Below, one piece after another: positions 27,454-34,514 of a stretch of DNA of 64,000 bases; within the stretch, counting starts at the first letter, position 1; every line of letters starts with the position of its first letter. The notes under the pieces were generated by a model. The model had not been told where the DNA came from. It saw only the letters and a list, made by a program, of their open reading frames with translations, and searched no databases. The position numbers and the translations under genes are program-made. Source of the DNA: Prochlorococcus marinus XMU1405 (GTDB lineage Bacteria; Cyanobacteriota; Cyanobacteriia; PCC-6307; Cyanobiaceae); the NCBI RefSeq assembly GCF_017696275.1, contig NZ_JAAORF010000003.1:1-64000 (forward strand). The letters are read 5' to 3'.

Positions 27454-27476
27454 GGTAGCTAGAGGGGTAGCTAGGA
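27454..27476 (+). repeat. Left iterons of satellite 1 (GGGGTAGCTA type)
   Basis: GGTAGCTAGAGGGGTAGCTA contains two GGTAGCTA units 12 bases apart. The identical 20 bases recur near the other end of the interval at 28750. Confidence 0.85.
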
Positions 27477-27582
27477 TACAGTTGTTGCGGTCGTCACTTA
27501 CTTATCTAGTGCCTTTTATTGACAATTCCATCAATTAGGTTGTTCCCCAAAAATTTTAGAACACTTATTAATCAATAAGTGC

Positions 27583-28215
27583 TTAATCAATAAGTGCGAC
27601 CCATGAAAAGGCTGCTCCAATACCGATTAAAATTCCCGAAACCAAATTTTTATTCTTTAAAATTTTTCCAATATGCTCTGATAAGTATAGGACTATTAAG
27701 AGCAAAGATCCTTGCCCTATAAATATTCCTAAAAAGTAACTTAATAGAGGACTTTGCTCAGCACCAATAATTGCACCTCCTATCAAGTAACCATGCAAAG
27801 AGATCATGGGTAAAAGTAATGAGCTAGGTAAATAGCCCAAAATTATCAAACTTTCTAAAACTAAGCTTAAAGATACTAATGCTTCTGCGTAGGGAATCAT
27901 AAATTCTGGCAATGACAAAATTTGCGCAATAGCACTTCCAATTAAACCAAAACCTAATAAAGGTAATATCCATTTTTTTGGGAATCTCAATCCAATAAGA
28001 CTTATTGCCAAAATAAAAAGGAGATGGTCTGGACCTAATAAGGGATGACCAATACCACTGATAAATCCCTGCCAGGAAGTTAATGTGGAACTCTCACCCA
28101 TACCAAATGGATGATGAGCAAATACTGGATTATAGATACTAATAAAAAACAAATATACAGGGAAGATTATTAAAGAGACTTTTAAGTTCTTATGAAAAAA
28201 ATTTTTAGAATTCAT
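27583..28215 (-). CDS. HupE/UreJ-family metal permease
   Basis: A membrane protein of about 210 residues from the ATG at 28215, where a signal/first helix (NLKVSLIIFPVYLFFISIYNPVFA) begins. The family hallmark HHPFGMGESSTL...SGIGHPLLGPDHLLFILAISLIG is present, with histidines that bind metal; six or more helices follow. HupE/UreJ proteins are thought to carry nickel or cobalt. The upstream Zur-like boxes and Cys-rich neighbour suggest zinc or another divalent metal here. Downstream gene of a two-gene unit. Confidence 0.8.
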   Translation of the reverse strand: MNSKNFFHKNLKVSLIIFPVYLFFISIYNPVFAHHPFGMGESSTLTSWQGFISGIGHPLLGPDHLLFILAISLIGLRFPKKWILPLLGFGLIGSAIAQILSLPEFMIPYAEALVSLSLVLESLIILGYLPSSLLLPMISLHGYLIGGAIIGAEQSPLLSYFLGIFIGQGSLLLIVLYLSEHIGKILKNKNLVSGILIGIGAAFSWVALID

Positions 28216-28228
28216 TTTTCTATTTAAA

Positions 28229-28366
28229 TTAATGATCTTTGCATGGTGAACATTCTTCACAATCTGTACATTCGCAAGGACAAACACAACCACAACCTGG
28301 ACAAACTTCTTTCTCGTTTAAAATCAAAGTATCTGTTACTAAATGTTTTGTAAAAGTAATAACCAT
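28229..28366 (-). CDS. Metallothionein-like Cys-rich peptide (45 aa)
   Basis: A 45-residue peptide with nine cysteines within 21 residues (CPGCGCVCPCECTDCEECSP plus a final C), a pattern typical of metal-thiolate clusters. No alternative function is suggested by the rest of the chain (MVITFTKHLVTDTLILNEKE). It ends 13 bases before the HupE start, so the two are probably co-transcribed. It likely binds Zn, Cu or Cd; not a close match to SmtA that I can recall. Confidence 0.75.
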   Translation of the reverse strand: MVITFTKHLVTDTLILNEKEVCPGCGCVCPCECTDCEECSPCKDH

Positions 28367-28461
28367 AATTTGGAAAATTTATTTCTAAATATAAACAATA
28401 TATGACTAAAAATTAATGCTAGTAATAATTTTTTATACATTTTATAAAATTAAATTAAAAA

Positions 28462-28617
28462 ACGATTATCATTTTTATTTAATTAAGAAATATATTATTT
28501 AACAAAATTTAAAAATGATAATCATGTTCATGAATATTATTTAACAAAACAATAACAAACCTTTTAAATAATATTTTGATAATGAAAATCACATTCATGA
28601 TTATTATTTAAAAAGAT
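28462..28617. promoter_or_regulatory. Zur/Fur-like boxes upstream of the metal cargo
   Basis: ATGATAATCAT (28515-28525) is a perfect palindrome; CGATTATCATTTTTAT (28463) and TGATAATGAAAATCA (28578-28592) are similar boxes. The last two are followed by a repeated TTCATGAxTATTATTTAA, so a block of about 60 bp is duplicated. The style fits cyanobacterial Zur sites (TGATAAT...ATTATCA) and suggests metal control of the metallothionein-like/HupE unit. Confidence 0.55.
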
Positions 28618-28748
28618 AACTTCACTCAGCTTCTATATCAATAATTCTTTTACCTTCCAAAGCATTAATTCTTTCTTCTTGGAATTCAATAGCGACTATC
28701 AATTATTTTTTGGGGTGATAACTACAAGAAGGCACTCGGGTGTAAAAG
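28618..28748 (-). other. Gene remnant near the satellite right end
   Basis: On the minus strand the end of a frame (FQEERINALEGKRIIDIEAE, stop near 28625) lacks a start codon. It may be the tail of a small coiled-coil gene lost by recombination. The rest of 28367-28894 has no ORF. Confidence 0.3.
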
Positions 28749-28810
28749 GGGTAGCTAGAGGGGTAGCTAAGTGACGATCTCATGCGAATTCATGCGATAG
28801 CAAGGCATGA
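28749..28810 (+). repeat. Right iterons of satellite 1
   Basis: GGTAGCTAGAGGGGTAGCTA (28750-28769) is identical to the left set. It is followed at 28781-28810 by a second repeat type, CATGCGAAT, CATGCGATA and GCATGAAT. Confidence 0.8.
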
Positions 28811-28894
28811 ATTTGAGACTCAGAAACGTTCCAACACAATAGATAACTCTAGTTATAATCTATATTCTTATATTTTTCTCAAAGTTACATACAA

Positions 28895-28937
28895 GTGCTT
28901 TGGGAGCACTAGGTCGCAGGTTCGAATCTTTTAGCCC
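28895..28937 (+). repeat. tRNA-Pro 3' half, copy 2 (degenerate)
   Basis: GTGCTTTGGGAGCACTAGGT and the T arm are present, but the acceptor strand has decayed (TTTTAGCCCTATG in place of TGTCGCCCCGAC) and the terminator hairpin is absent. Confidence 0.88.
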
Positions 28938-28992
28938 TATGAGTTTCAGCAATAAGTCTCAGCTAATACCTAGTTCACTCAAATTTTTGCTT

Positions 28993-29013
28993 CACGCAAA
29001 ATTTACGCAAAAT
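28993..29013 (+). repeat. Iterons, ACGCAAAA type, left of the integrase 2 interval
   Basis: CACGCAAAATT and TACGCAAAAT, 10 bases apart, match the pair next to integrase 2 (TACGCAATTTGTACGCAAAA). Confidence 0.75.
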
Positions 29014-29030
29014 AAATCTTTGAAAAATAA

Positions 29031-29369
29031 TTAACCTGTGAATCCCATTTTCTGTTCTGCTGCCATTAATGAGCCAACAAGCTTGTGCTCAGCAACTTTT
29101 TCATCGTCAGTCATAACTGGCTTGATATCAAAATCTATATCAAACTTAACTTTCCAAGGAGCAAAATGTTCTGTCATTTTTATGCCTGCTGAAGCTTGGA
29201 CAATAATATAAACATTATTTGAGTAAGAGGCATGATACCTTCCCAAAACTTTGAATCCTTCAAACTCATCATTCAAAGTTCCATCTTCAATAACCTTTAA
29301 AAAAAGATCATACGCTGCACCCATAAGAGAAACATTTTTAAAAGTTGCAGTTACTAAATAAGTATTCAT
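29031..29369 (-). CDS. DUF3303-like small protein (copy A)
   Basis: A 112-residue protein with 110 of 112 residues identical to the protein at 34515. The strand-helix pattern (MNTYLVTATFK...FEGFKVLGRYHASYSNNVYIIVQAS...FDIDFDIKPVMTDDE) matches the DUF3303 type of dimeric alpha+beta barrel. No catalytic role known. A TTGACAGTCGATCTA motif lies about 95 bases upstream. Near-identity of two copies in separate att-bounded intervals points to a recent duplication by element exchange. Confidence 0.75.
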   Translation of the reverse strand: MNTYLVTATFKNVSLMGAAYDLFLKVIEDGTLNDEFEGFKVLGRYHASYSNNVYIIVQASAGIKMTEHFAPWKVKFDIDFDIKPVMTDDEKVAEHKLVGSLMAAEQKMGFTG

Positions 29370-29480
29370 TTGATTAATAAATCTATAAATCTTTTATAGG
29401 GTATAGCATTTAGTATTGAGTTAAGGATCTTGAAATGAATATTTCTGCTAAAGGAATTTTTTTAGATCGACTGTCAATAA

Positions 29481-30818
29481 TTAAACCGCTTGAAGTTCTC
29501 TAGCTTTTATAAATGCTTTTTTAGTAGTTGTAGTTTTTGCGTAATCATACGACTCAAGATGTGTTCTTAATGTATGCCCCATTGCATCAGCAACACTACC
29601 CGCATCAATTCCTAATTGATGACCTCTTAAGGAATAAGAATGTCTAAAGCTATAACAACCAAGACTTTCGCCCCGCTTGGCCATTAATGCTTTAAGAGAA
29701 ATCCAACCCGCTTTTTGTTTTAACCATTTACCCATTTGATCTCCAACACCCTCAACAGTTTTGCAATCTGGCATACATTGATAGGGAAGTTCTAATAGAC
29801 CTGCTTTGTACAATCTGACTACTTCTTCATAATGAACATTGCCATCATTATCTACTAGATAAAGAGGTTCTAATATTCTTGGTTTTGTTACACCCTGACC
29901 CGATCTTTTTTCATACATACACCAAAGTTCATCTTTTCTCTTTTTATAAACTAAGTGTCTTAATTCAATAGGTCGTAAACCAAAAACAGCACAAAGCTTC
30001 ATTGCATTGACCCATTTTTTGGCAGCGAGTATATGATGCGGTTGCCCTGTTTCTGTTGGTAGAGAATTTATTAAATTAATAAACTCTTGATCTTCTATTG
30101 ATGCTTTTTTGTTTCTGGCTTTTTTAGCTTCTTTAGAAGGTCTTCCAATGTATTCTCTTAAGTCATCAGGTGGAAGCCAATCACTAGGATAATTTTTCTT
30201 AGTAACGCAATACTTTAAAAAAGAAGCAAGATTTCTCACTCTTTGTTCTCTAGCTCTACCACCAAGTTCATAAGTTAATGGTTTTGGTGCAATATTATTT
30301 CTTCTCATATAGTCAGTAACCTTTTCAATTCCATTTTTTGCACAAATTTCTAATAATTTATCTGCATTTATTGGAGCATCTTTGGTTTTTAATAAGTTAA
30401 CTGCGTAAGTGATTACAGGTTCATACTCTTTAGTCCAAGTTCCATTAGCAATACCAGTTCCCATCTCTTTTTTATATTTTTCAAAGTCATCCTTTGCACC
30501 AACCCAATCGTGGGAATAAGTTAATTTAGGAGCTAAACCCGCGCATACAGCAACCGCAGTATCAAAATCTCCGCCATTGTTAGCCATCTCAACATAGATA
30601 TTCCTAACACGAGTAATAATATCTCCCATATTCTGGGATGAATAAGAAAAAGGAATATTATTCTTCATTAATTGGGCAGAACGCATCCCATTACCAGTTC
30701 TAACCTCTAATCTTGCAAGTCCTCTATGTTCTCTAACAGTCCAACCCTTTGCAGTAGAAGATCTTATGGCTGTTCTTAAGCCATTTACCCATGCTTCATT
30801 ATTTTTGAGTTTGGGCAT
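29481..30818 (-). CDS. Tyrosine recombinase (integrase 2)
   Basis: An integrase of about 445 residues. I place the start at 30818 (MPKLKNNEAWVNGLRTAIRSSTAKGWTV), which aligns with the N terminus of integrase 1; an upstream in-frame start at 30869 would run through the iterons. The catalytic residues are in FGLRPIELRHL, CYSFRHSYSLRGH and MGHTLRTHLESYDYA. It points away from the intact tRNA-Pro 214 bases away. It is a diverged homologue of integrase 1 with a different set of nearby iterons. Confidence 0.92.
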   Translation of the reverse strand: MPKLKNNEAWVNGLRTAIRSSTAKGWTVREHRGLARLEVRTGNGMRSAQLMKNNIPFSYSSQNMGDIITRVRNIYVEMANNGGDFDTAVAVCAGLAPKLTYSHDWVGAKDDFEKYKKEMGTGIANGTWTKEYEPVITYAVNLLKTKDAPINADKLLEICAKNGIEKVTDYMRRNNIAPKPLTYELGGRAREQRVRNLASFLKYCVTKKNYPSDWLPPDDLREYIGRPSKEAKKARNKKASIEDQEFINLINSLPTETGQPHHILAAKKWVNAMKLCAVFGLRPIELRHLVYKKRKDELWCMYEKRSGQGVTKPRILEPLYLVDNDGNVHYEEVVRLYKAGLLELPYQCMPDCKTVEGVGDQMGKWLKQKAGWISLKALMAKRGESLGCYSFRHSYSLRGHQLGIDAGSVADAMGHTLRTHLESYDYAKTTTTKKAFIKARELQAV

Positions 30819-30823
30819 TAATT

Positions 30824-30864
30824 TGCGTACACATAGGCACAATGTACGCAATTTGTACGCAAAA
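30824..30864. repeat. Right-end iterons beside integrase 2 (TGTACGCA type)
   Basis: One inverted copy (TGCGTACA, 30824-30831) and two direct copies (ATGTACGCA, 30842-30850; TTGTACGCAAAA, 30853-30864) lie directly before the integrase start. They match 3425-3446 at the left end of the island and 28993-29013. Confidence 0.8.
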
Positions 30865-31031
30865 TGCAACCGCAGAGTGTCTTCGGGTTATAACAAAGGT
30901 TGACTAGATATTGCACTAAATCCATTGACACTATTATAATCTAAGTAAGTAAAACGCTTGTTATTACTACAAAAATTCTTTTTGTGACTTTGTTTACTAA
31001 CATCCCTCTCATAGATTAGAATGATGTTTAG

Positions 31032-31105
31032 CGGGGCGTGGCGCAGCTTGGTAGCGCGGGTGCTTTGGGAGCACTAGGTCGCAGGTTCGAATCCTGTCGC
31101 CCCGA
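31032..31105 (+). tRNA. tRNA-Pro(UGG), intact
   Basis: A full 74-base cloverleaf: acceptor CGGGGCG/CGCCCCG with A73, D arm GCGC-AGCTTGGTA-GCGC, anticodon stem GGTGC/GCACT with loop TTTGGGA (anticodon TGG), T arm GCAGG-TTCGAAT-CCTGT. CCA is not encoded. A promoter with TTTACT and TAGAAT precedes it; this upstream flank differs from that of the 3324 half. It is the only complete copy in the window and thus the functional one. Confidence 0.97.
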
Positions 31106-31128
31106 CTCTTAAAAACCAAGTCATACTA

Positions 31129-31153
31129 GCGAGTTACCCAGACTCGCTTTTTT
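31129..31153 (+). terminator. tRNA-Pro terminator
   Basis: GCGAGT/ACTCGC hairpin followed by six T residues, 24 bases after the tRNA. Confidence 0.9.
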
Positions 31154-31164
31154 ATTGCTTTTAC

Positions 31165-31200
31165 TTGTTGGCTCATAGTGGCCAACAAATAGCCAACAAA
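31165..31200 (+). repeat. Left iterons of the PEBP satellite (AGCCAACAA type)
   Basis: One inverted copy (TTGTTGGCT) and two direct copies (GGCCAACAAAT, AGCCAACAAA) 11 bases apart. The right end carries CGCCAACATATGGCCAACAA at 31716. The layout of one inverted plus two direct copies is the same as at 33966-34000. Confidence 0.85.
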
Positions 31201-31219
31201 TTAAAGATTTGAAAGAGTT

Positions 31220-31618
31220 TTAAGGATATTTTTTCTTTGCTTTCGCGACCGCTAATTTCCCACCACTTTTTTTAGATTGAGCTGTAACTGTCCACTCATA
31301 GGTATGTGTTCCGCCTGGTGGGCACGGAGATTTATATATAAATGCACCTGGCTCTATAACGTTTTCTCCAAAGTATTCAATTTTTCCTCCACCATGATTA
31401 AAACCAGGTACATTCTTGTCTTTCATCTTAAATTTAAGAAATTTCGTACCTTCAGGGACATTATTTAGAGTAAAAATTGGATTTGATACTCTATTTGGAT
31501 TACCAGTATTACATTTTTTTATATCTCCCCATTCAAAAGAAATAGAAAATTCCTCTGCTAAACATGATACTGGGGTAGCCAAAATAGTCCCAAAAATCAA
31601 AAATGATTTTAAATTCAT
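31220..31618 (-). CDS. Secreted PEBP/YbhB-like protein
   Basis: A 132-residue protein with a signal peptide (MNLKSFLIFGTILATPVSCLA). The core has FKMKDKNVPGFNHGGG and SPCPPGGTHTYEWTVTA, which resemble the ligand-binding loops of phosphatidylethanolamine-binding (Raf-kinase-inhibitor-like YbhB/YbcL) proteins. It is shorter than a typical family member (150-190). It is the only cargo of this satellite. Function in bacteria of this family is poorly known. Confidence 0.65.
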   Translation of the reverse strand: MNLKSFLIFGTILATPVSCLAEEFSISFEWGDIKKCNTGNPNRVSNPIFTLNNVPEGTKFLKFKMKDKNVPGFNHGGGKIEYFGENVIEPGAFIYKSPCPPGGTHTYEWTVTAQSKKSGGKLAVAKAKKKYP

Positions 31619-31715
31619 TTAATTTCAGTGAAGTATTTATTTTTTAAATTTACCATTTTCCAGAATTTGATCTTTTAAAAATCATTAACTTTAACAAAAT
31701 AAATTGTCCAATATT

Positions 31716-31739
31716 CGCCAACATATGGCCAACAAATTG
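31716..31739 (+). repeat. Right iterons of the PEBP satellite
   Basis: CGCCAACA and GGCCAACAAAT, 11 bases apart, matching the left set at 31180-31200. Confidence 0.85.
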
Positions 31740-31823
31740 TATTTCCCAACCAATTGATAGCTCTAGCTAATTCTTCAAAGCATAGGAGTGATCTATAGAC
31801 TAAGTGCTCTATTTTCTTAAAAA

Positions 31824-31869
31824 GTGCTTTGGGAGCACTAGGTCGCAGGTTCAAATCCTGTCGCCCCGA
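31824..31869 (+). repeat. tRNA-Pro 3' half, copy 3
   Basis: Matches the tRNA 3' half with one change in the T loop (TTCAAAT for TTCGAAT). Followed at 31893-31917 by a terminator copy whose stem has changed to GTGAG/CTCAC, still paired. Confidence 0.9.
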
Positions 31870-31892
31870 CTCTTAAAAACCAATTCATACTA

Positions 31893-31917
31893 GTGAGTTA
31901 GCCAGGCTCACTTTTTT
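31893..31917 (+). terminator. Terminator copy after 3' half 3
   Basis: GTGAG/CTCAC hairpin and six T residues; both stem arms changed relative to GCGAGT/ACTCGC while pairing is kept. Confidence 0.75.
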
Positions 31918-32039
31918 ATTGTATGTTGTCTCATGCCTCTTAAAGAGGAGTGGTAGAAGGAGCTAGAATCTTAGAGGATACATAAATCGAGCTTTCAGAT
32001 GATTTCCTTAATATATATAAAGAACCAAATAGATAAATT

Positions 32040-32288
32040 ATGGAGAAATTTACTTTAATAAATAAAGATAGATCAAGAATAAAAATATTCGAACCTTTCG
32101 AAGATGTTTCCGAGCCTTCTCCCTCTATTGATGCAATGATGATTTCTTATGGTTGCGTATATAAGCGATCTAGTAAGCCAGTTTTGAAGGGAAGCAGAGT
32201 AGAAACTATAGAAGCTGCAAGAAAAGAATATAAGCAACTTTTAGATGAAGGTTGGAAGAAAACTTCTATCTTTAAAGGTTATTTTTAA
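32040..32288 (+). CDS. DUF1651-like small protein (intact member of three copies)
   Basis: An 82-residue protein with the terminal motif VETIEAARKEYKQLLDEGWKKTS, typical of DUF1651-like Prochlorococcus proteins. Broken copies lie at 41684-41830 and 47197-47427. Function unknown. Confidence 0.65.
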   Translation: MEKFTLINKDRSRIKIFEPFEDVSEPSPSIDAMMISYGCVYKRSSKPVLKGSRVETIEAARKEYKQLLDEGWKKTSIFKGYF

Positions 32289-32351
32289 TTTGAAAAAACA
32301 TTTGCATAATTTCTTACAACTGGTAATTTTAGTTAACTTGGATAAGTTCAA

Positions 32352-32567
32352 ATGCAAGATCAAAGAATTGAAAAGATAGCATCTTTTGCAGTAAACATAG
32401 CTAAGGTGCTGGTAATAATTTATCTAGGCTTTGTAGAAGTATTTAAAATTGGCAAATTACTTAGAGAAAAGTTAGATTCTGAACTTAATATTTCTCGAAA
32501 ATGGGCTTCACAAGCCTATTCAATTCTAAAAAAACGACAAGCGGAACGAAAAGTAGCGAGAGTTTAA
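32352..32567 (+). CDS. Small membrane protein (71 aa)
   Basis: One hydrophobic helix (IAKVLVIIYLGFVEVFKIG) followed by a basic amphipathic tail. Family unknown. Same strand as the DUF1651-like gene, 63 bases downstream. Confidence 0.5.
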   Translation: MQDQRIEKIASFAVNIAKVLVIIYLGFVEVFKIGKLLREKLDSELNISRKWASQAYSILKKRQAERKVARV

Positions 32568-32587
32568 AAATTTTTGATATAAATTAA

Positions 32588-32710
32588 TTGAGGCCAAACT
32601 TCTCAAGCAGACTCTACGTTTGCCTCAAGACATAGATTGATTCGATATAGTTGCGAGTCGATATAATAACCCTCTAAGTAGTTGGAATTTCTGGAGGGGT
32701 TTCTTTTTAC
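32588..32710 (+). ncRNA. Repeated promoter-hairpin element, copy 1 (possible short RNA)
   Basis: About 120 bases resemble 40259-40378 at roughly 70% identity. Both end in a -35-like box, a -10-like box (TATAAT at 32662) and immediately afterwards a hairpin with T-run (32668-32709). The loop AGTTGGAATTTCTGGA is identical in both copies. The arrangement would give a transcript of about 45 bases, or it is a conserved terminator. Confidence 0.45.
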
Positions 32711-32829
32711 TGATATTTATTGAGTAAGCGATTATAAATTACCAACAATACTATTACTCCAATAATTCCATAAGTTGCATGAGCTGGGTCATGATGATTC
32801 TGCCAAAGCTCCTGTAAAAATTCCTTCAA
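32707..32829 (-). CDS. Possible small membrane peptide (40 aa), related to the one at 34330
   Basis: From a TTG start: KEFLQELWQNHHDPAHATYG then a hydrophobic helix IIGVIVLLVIY. The pattern EFLxxLWxN...IxVLLxIYxxLLxxY is shared with the peptide at 34330, which supports both as real. Confidence 0.45.
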   Translation of the reverse strand: MKEFLQELWQNHHDPAHATYGIIGVIVLLVIYNRLLNKYQ

Positions 32830-32928
32830 TACTTTATAGCCATTGCCCAATGAGGATAACACCAATAAGATTTTTCTCAAATTAACTGTAATTTTCTGCT
32901 ATTTTTTTTTACTTAATTTCAATCAGCA

Positions 32929-32985
32929 TTAACAGCAAGTAGGTAAGGTAAATGAAGCTAGTAGTGGGAATATTGGGCGTTTCAT
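32929..32985 (-). pseudogene. Truncated lipoprotein leader (18 aa) of the DUF3764 cassette
   Basis: MKRPIFPLLASFTLPTCC and stop: clearly related to the first residues of the lipoprotein at 18117 (MKRLLFPLLALST...SC), cut off just after the lipobox cysteine. It begins at the base next to the stop codon of the DUF3764-like gene, as in the intact cassette. Confidence 0.65.
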
Positions 32986-33249
32986 TTACGCAACAAGTTC
33001 TATCGAATATACGGTATCCTTACAGTTATTTTTTTTATCCCATTCCTTTGCGAAAGGAGATTCCATCTCTGCACCTAATTTTTCTAAGTCAGTACAGTTC
33101 ATTAATAAATGAGATTTGTGTTCGTTGACTTTTACAAACTCATAATCAGTTACAAACGCCTTGCACATTTCTTCAAGAAATAATGTCGTTACATCATTTT
33201 TAAATTCTTCAAATGTACAGCTAAAAGTAGAAATGATGAGAGTGTTCAT
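32986..33249 (-). CDS. DUF3764-like small ferredoxin-fold protein (copy 2, diverged)
   Basis: About 87 residues from the ATG at 33249 (MNTLIISTFSCTFEEFKNDV). Similar fold and order to the DUF3764-like proteins at 18369 and 35353, but diverged. The start codon is directly preceded by a hairpin and T-run. A TTGACATTAGATCTAAAAT motif lies at 33274-33292. Confidence 0.6.
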   Translation of the reverse strand: MNTLIISTFSCTFEEFKNDVTTLFLEEMCKAFVTDYEFVKVNEHKSHLLMNCTDLEKLGAEMESPFAKEWDKKNNCKDTVYSIELVA

Positions 33250-33273
33250 AAAAAAAGGAGCCAATCGCTCCTT
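33250..33273 (-). promoter_or_regulatory. Terminator-like hairpin abutting the start codon at 33249
   Basis: On the message, AAGGAGC-GATTG-GCTCCTT forms a 7-bp stem followed by T residues running straight into ATG. It looks like an intrinsic terminator in the 5' leader; an AAGGAG ribosome-binding-like sequence is buried in the stem. Confidence 0.6.
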
Positions 33274-33299
33274 ATTTTAGATCTAATGTCAACCGCACT

Positions 33300-33572
33300 C
33301 TATGAGTAAACTTTGGCAACTATTGGACCTGCTTCTTCATCAGTAAATACGGGCGTGGTTTCCCAATTTAGAAATTCACCCCATTCAGCAGCATGTTGAT
33401 ATATTGCTTTTGGATCATCAGTCTTTAAAACTATCCAACCCTCTAAAGATCCTGGTGCGTGATATCTTCCAATCATCTCAACTCCAGGATAATCTCCCCC
33501 TCCACCAAGAAATTTTTCTGCACCTTTTTGATGATATCCGGCCTTAAATGACCAATGCTGAACATAAAGCAT
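33300..33572 (-). CDS. DUF3303 family protein
   Basis: A 90-residue protein (MLYVQHWSFKAGYHQKGAEKF...GVEMIGRYHAPGSLEGWIVLKTDDPKAIYQHAAEWGEFLNWETTPVFTDEEA) that closely fits DUF3303: strand-helix-strand with conserved GRxH and the C-terminal TPVxTDEE. Dimeric alpha+beta barrel expected; no assigned reaction. Confidence 0.8.
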   Translation of the reverse strand: MLYVQHWSFKAGYHQKGAEKFLGGGGDYPGVEMIGRYHAPGSLEGWIVLKTDDPKAIYQHAAEWGEFLNWETTPVFTDEEAGPIVAKVYS

Positions 33573-33857
33573 TTTGTTTTTTAATTTTTATTGGCTTTCT
33601 ATTACTAGCAAAAAAAATAATTCCTGAAAATAAATATTGTTAATTGCCCCTTATTGTAGATCGACTTTCCAAAAAACTATCAAATCTCCACCCTAGTCAA
33701 AGGAGAGCACTATGTCATAGAGGGGGAGTTAGAGTCTATAAACACCTTGTATAATCTTCGAGGATATCCCTATATATTGGGATCTCAAACTCAATCCACT
33801 CTGTTCAAATAATTTTGACTATTACTAGGATTTAAAGGAAATTTAATTTGATAGATC

Positions 33858-33905
33858 GAGTCTTTTGGGGACGCTAAGTCGCAGGTTCGAATCCTTTTGC
33901 CCCGA
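33858..33905 (+). repeat. tRNA-Pro 3' half, copy 4 (degenerate)
   Basis: The anticodon region has drifted (GTCTTTTGGGGACGCTAAGT), but the T arm CGCAGGTTCGAATCC and the CCCCGA acceptor remain. A terminator copy (GTGAGT/ACTCGC, about 33928-33950) follows. Confidence 0.85.
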
Positions 33906-33965
33906 TTCTTTAAAAAAAATCATATTAGTGAGTTACCCAGACTCGCTTTTATTAATGAAAATTAT

Positions 33966-34000
33966 GTCGGTTAGTCAAGCCGACAAATTGCCGACAATTG
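33966..34000 (+). repeat. Left iterons, GCCGACAA type
   Basis: One inverted copy (TGTCGG) and two direct copies (GCCGACAAATT, GCCGACAATT) 10 bases apart; same arrangement as the GCCAACAA set at 31165, differing mainly by one base in the unit. Confidence 0.8.
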
Positions 34001-34173
34001 CAAGATTTTTCTTAGTTGTTCAAAGATGTTCTCAATTATTCAATAAGACAATTATGAACTAAAAAATACATTTTGAAGTTTTGGTACAGTTTTAACCCTT
34101 TTTTGTTCCTAAAACCGCACTATTAATTTAATAACAATAGAAGGATAATAAAAGTGAAGATATAGGAGGTCTT

Positions 34174-34323
34174 ATGAAACTCATTACTCCTTTCACAATC
34201 CTCAATCAAAACTTCCACGAAATGGATTTGATTAGAGAAGCAATTAACAAAAGAAGATTAGCAACTGAAAAATTGCATGAAGACTATAGGAAATTGTATA
34301 GAAATTACCAATTTGCTGTTTAG
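34174..34323 (+). CDS. Small hypothetical protein (49 aa)
   Basis: Preceded by a strong TAGGAGG ribosome-binding site. Charged helical sequence (REAINKRRLATEKLHEDYRKLYRNYQ). The next small gene follows 6 bases later. Family unknown. Confidence 0.6.
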   Translation: MKLITPFTILNQNFHEMDLIREAINKRRLATEKLHEDYRKLYRNYQFAV

Positions 34324-34329
34324 TACTTA

Positions 34330-34443
34330 ATGGAATTTTTAAATAAGCTTTGGAATAATCAACCAAATGCAATTATTGAGGTAGGTTTAGCGATATTAGT
34401 AATATTGGGAATATATATAAAATTACTTGATATATATCGGTAG
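34330..34443 (+). CDS. Small membrane peptide (37 aa)
   Basis: MEFLNKLWNNQPN followed by a hydrophobic helix (IIEVGLAILVILGIYIKLL). Related in pattern to the peptide at 32707. Probably co-transcribed with 34174. Confidence 0.5.
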   Translation: MEFLNKLWNNQPNAIIEVGLAILVILGIYIKLLDIYR

Positions 34444-34514
34444 TATTTTTAATCTTTAGGCCTCTTTCAATACAGAAACAAAATATTCATTGTCTACATC
34501 TTTAAAAAAAATAA

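Larger units (their letters stand above)
27334..28895. mobile_element. Integrase-less satellite interval with metallothionein-like/HupE cargo
   Basis: A 1.56-kb interval bounded by two tRNA-Pro 3' halves. The same 20-bp sequence occurs just inside both ends (27454-27476 and 28749-28770). It contains one two-gene cargo unit and its regulatory region, but no recombinase. It is probably mobilised in trans by an integrase such as those at 25.9 or 29.5 kb. Confidence 0.75.
28895..31050. mobile_element. Integrase-bearing interval ending at the intact tRNA-Pro
   Basis: A 2.15-kb interval with matching ACGCAAAA/TGTACGCA iterons at both ends (28993-29013; 30824-30864), a DUF3303 gene and integrase 2. 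The same iteron also occurs at the far left of the island (3425), so this integrase may have served the whole 3.35-31 kb element. Confidence 0.75.
31050..31824. mobile_element. Very small satellite interval with one secreted-protein gene
   Basis: A 0.77-kb interval between the core of the intact tRNA and the next 3' half. GCCAACAAA iterons lie at both ends (31165-31200; 31716-31739) and it holds only one gene, the PEBP-like protein. It has no recombinase. Confidence 0.75.
31824..33858. mobile_element. Integrase-less interval with small-gene cargo
   Basis: A 2.0-kb interval between 3' halves 3 and 4, with DUF1651-like, small membrane, DUF3764-like and DUF3303 genes and an RNA-like repeat. The ends share only a degenerate repeat (GGTAGAAGGAGCTAGAAT near 31952; AGAGGGGGAGTTAGAGT near 33719) related to the GGTAGCTA family. 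Confidence 0.6.

Noticed and set aside
30819-30869. Upstream start of integrase 2 at 30869
   Set aside because: The extension lies over the iterons, and the homologous integrase 1 begins at the residue corresponding to 30818.
27254-34000. A CRISPR array, considered because of the regular short repeats near element ends
   Set aside because: The repeats are 8-12 bases in twos or threes with no spacer structure, and there are no cas genes. They fit recombinase-binding sites better.
33865-34062. 65-residue frame running through a tRNA-Pro 3' half
   Set aside because: It reads through the tRNA fragment and iterons and has no gene-like composition.
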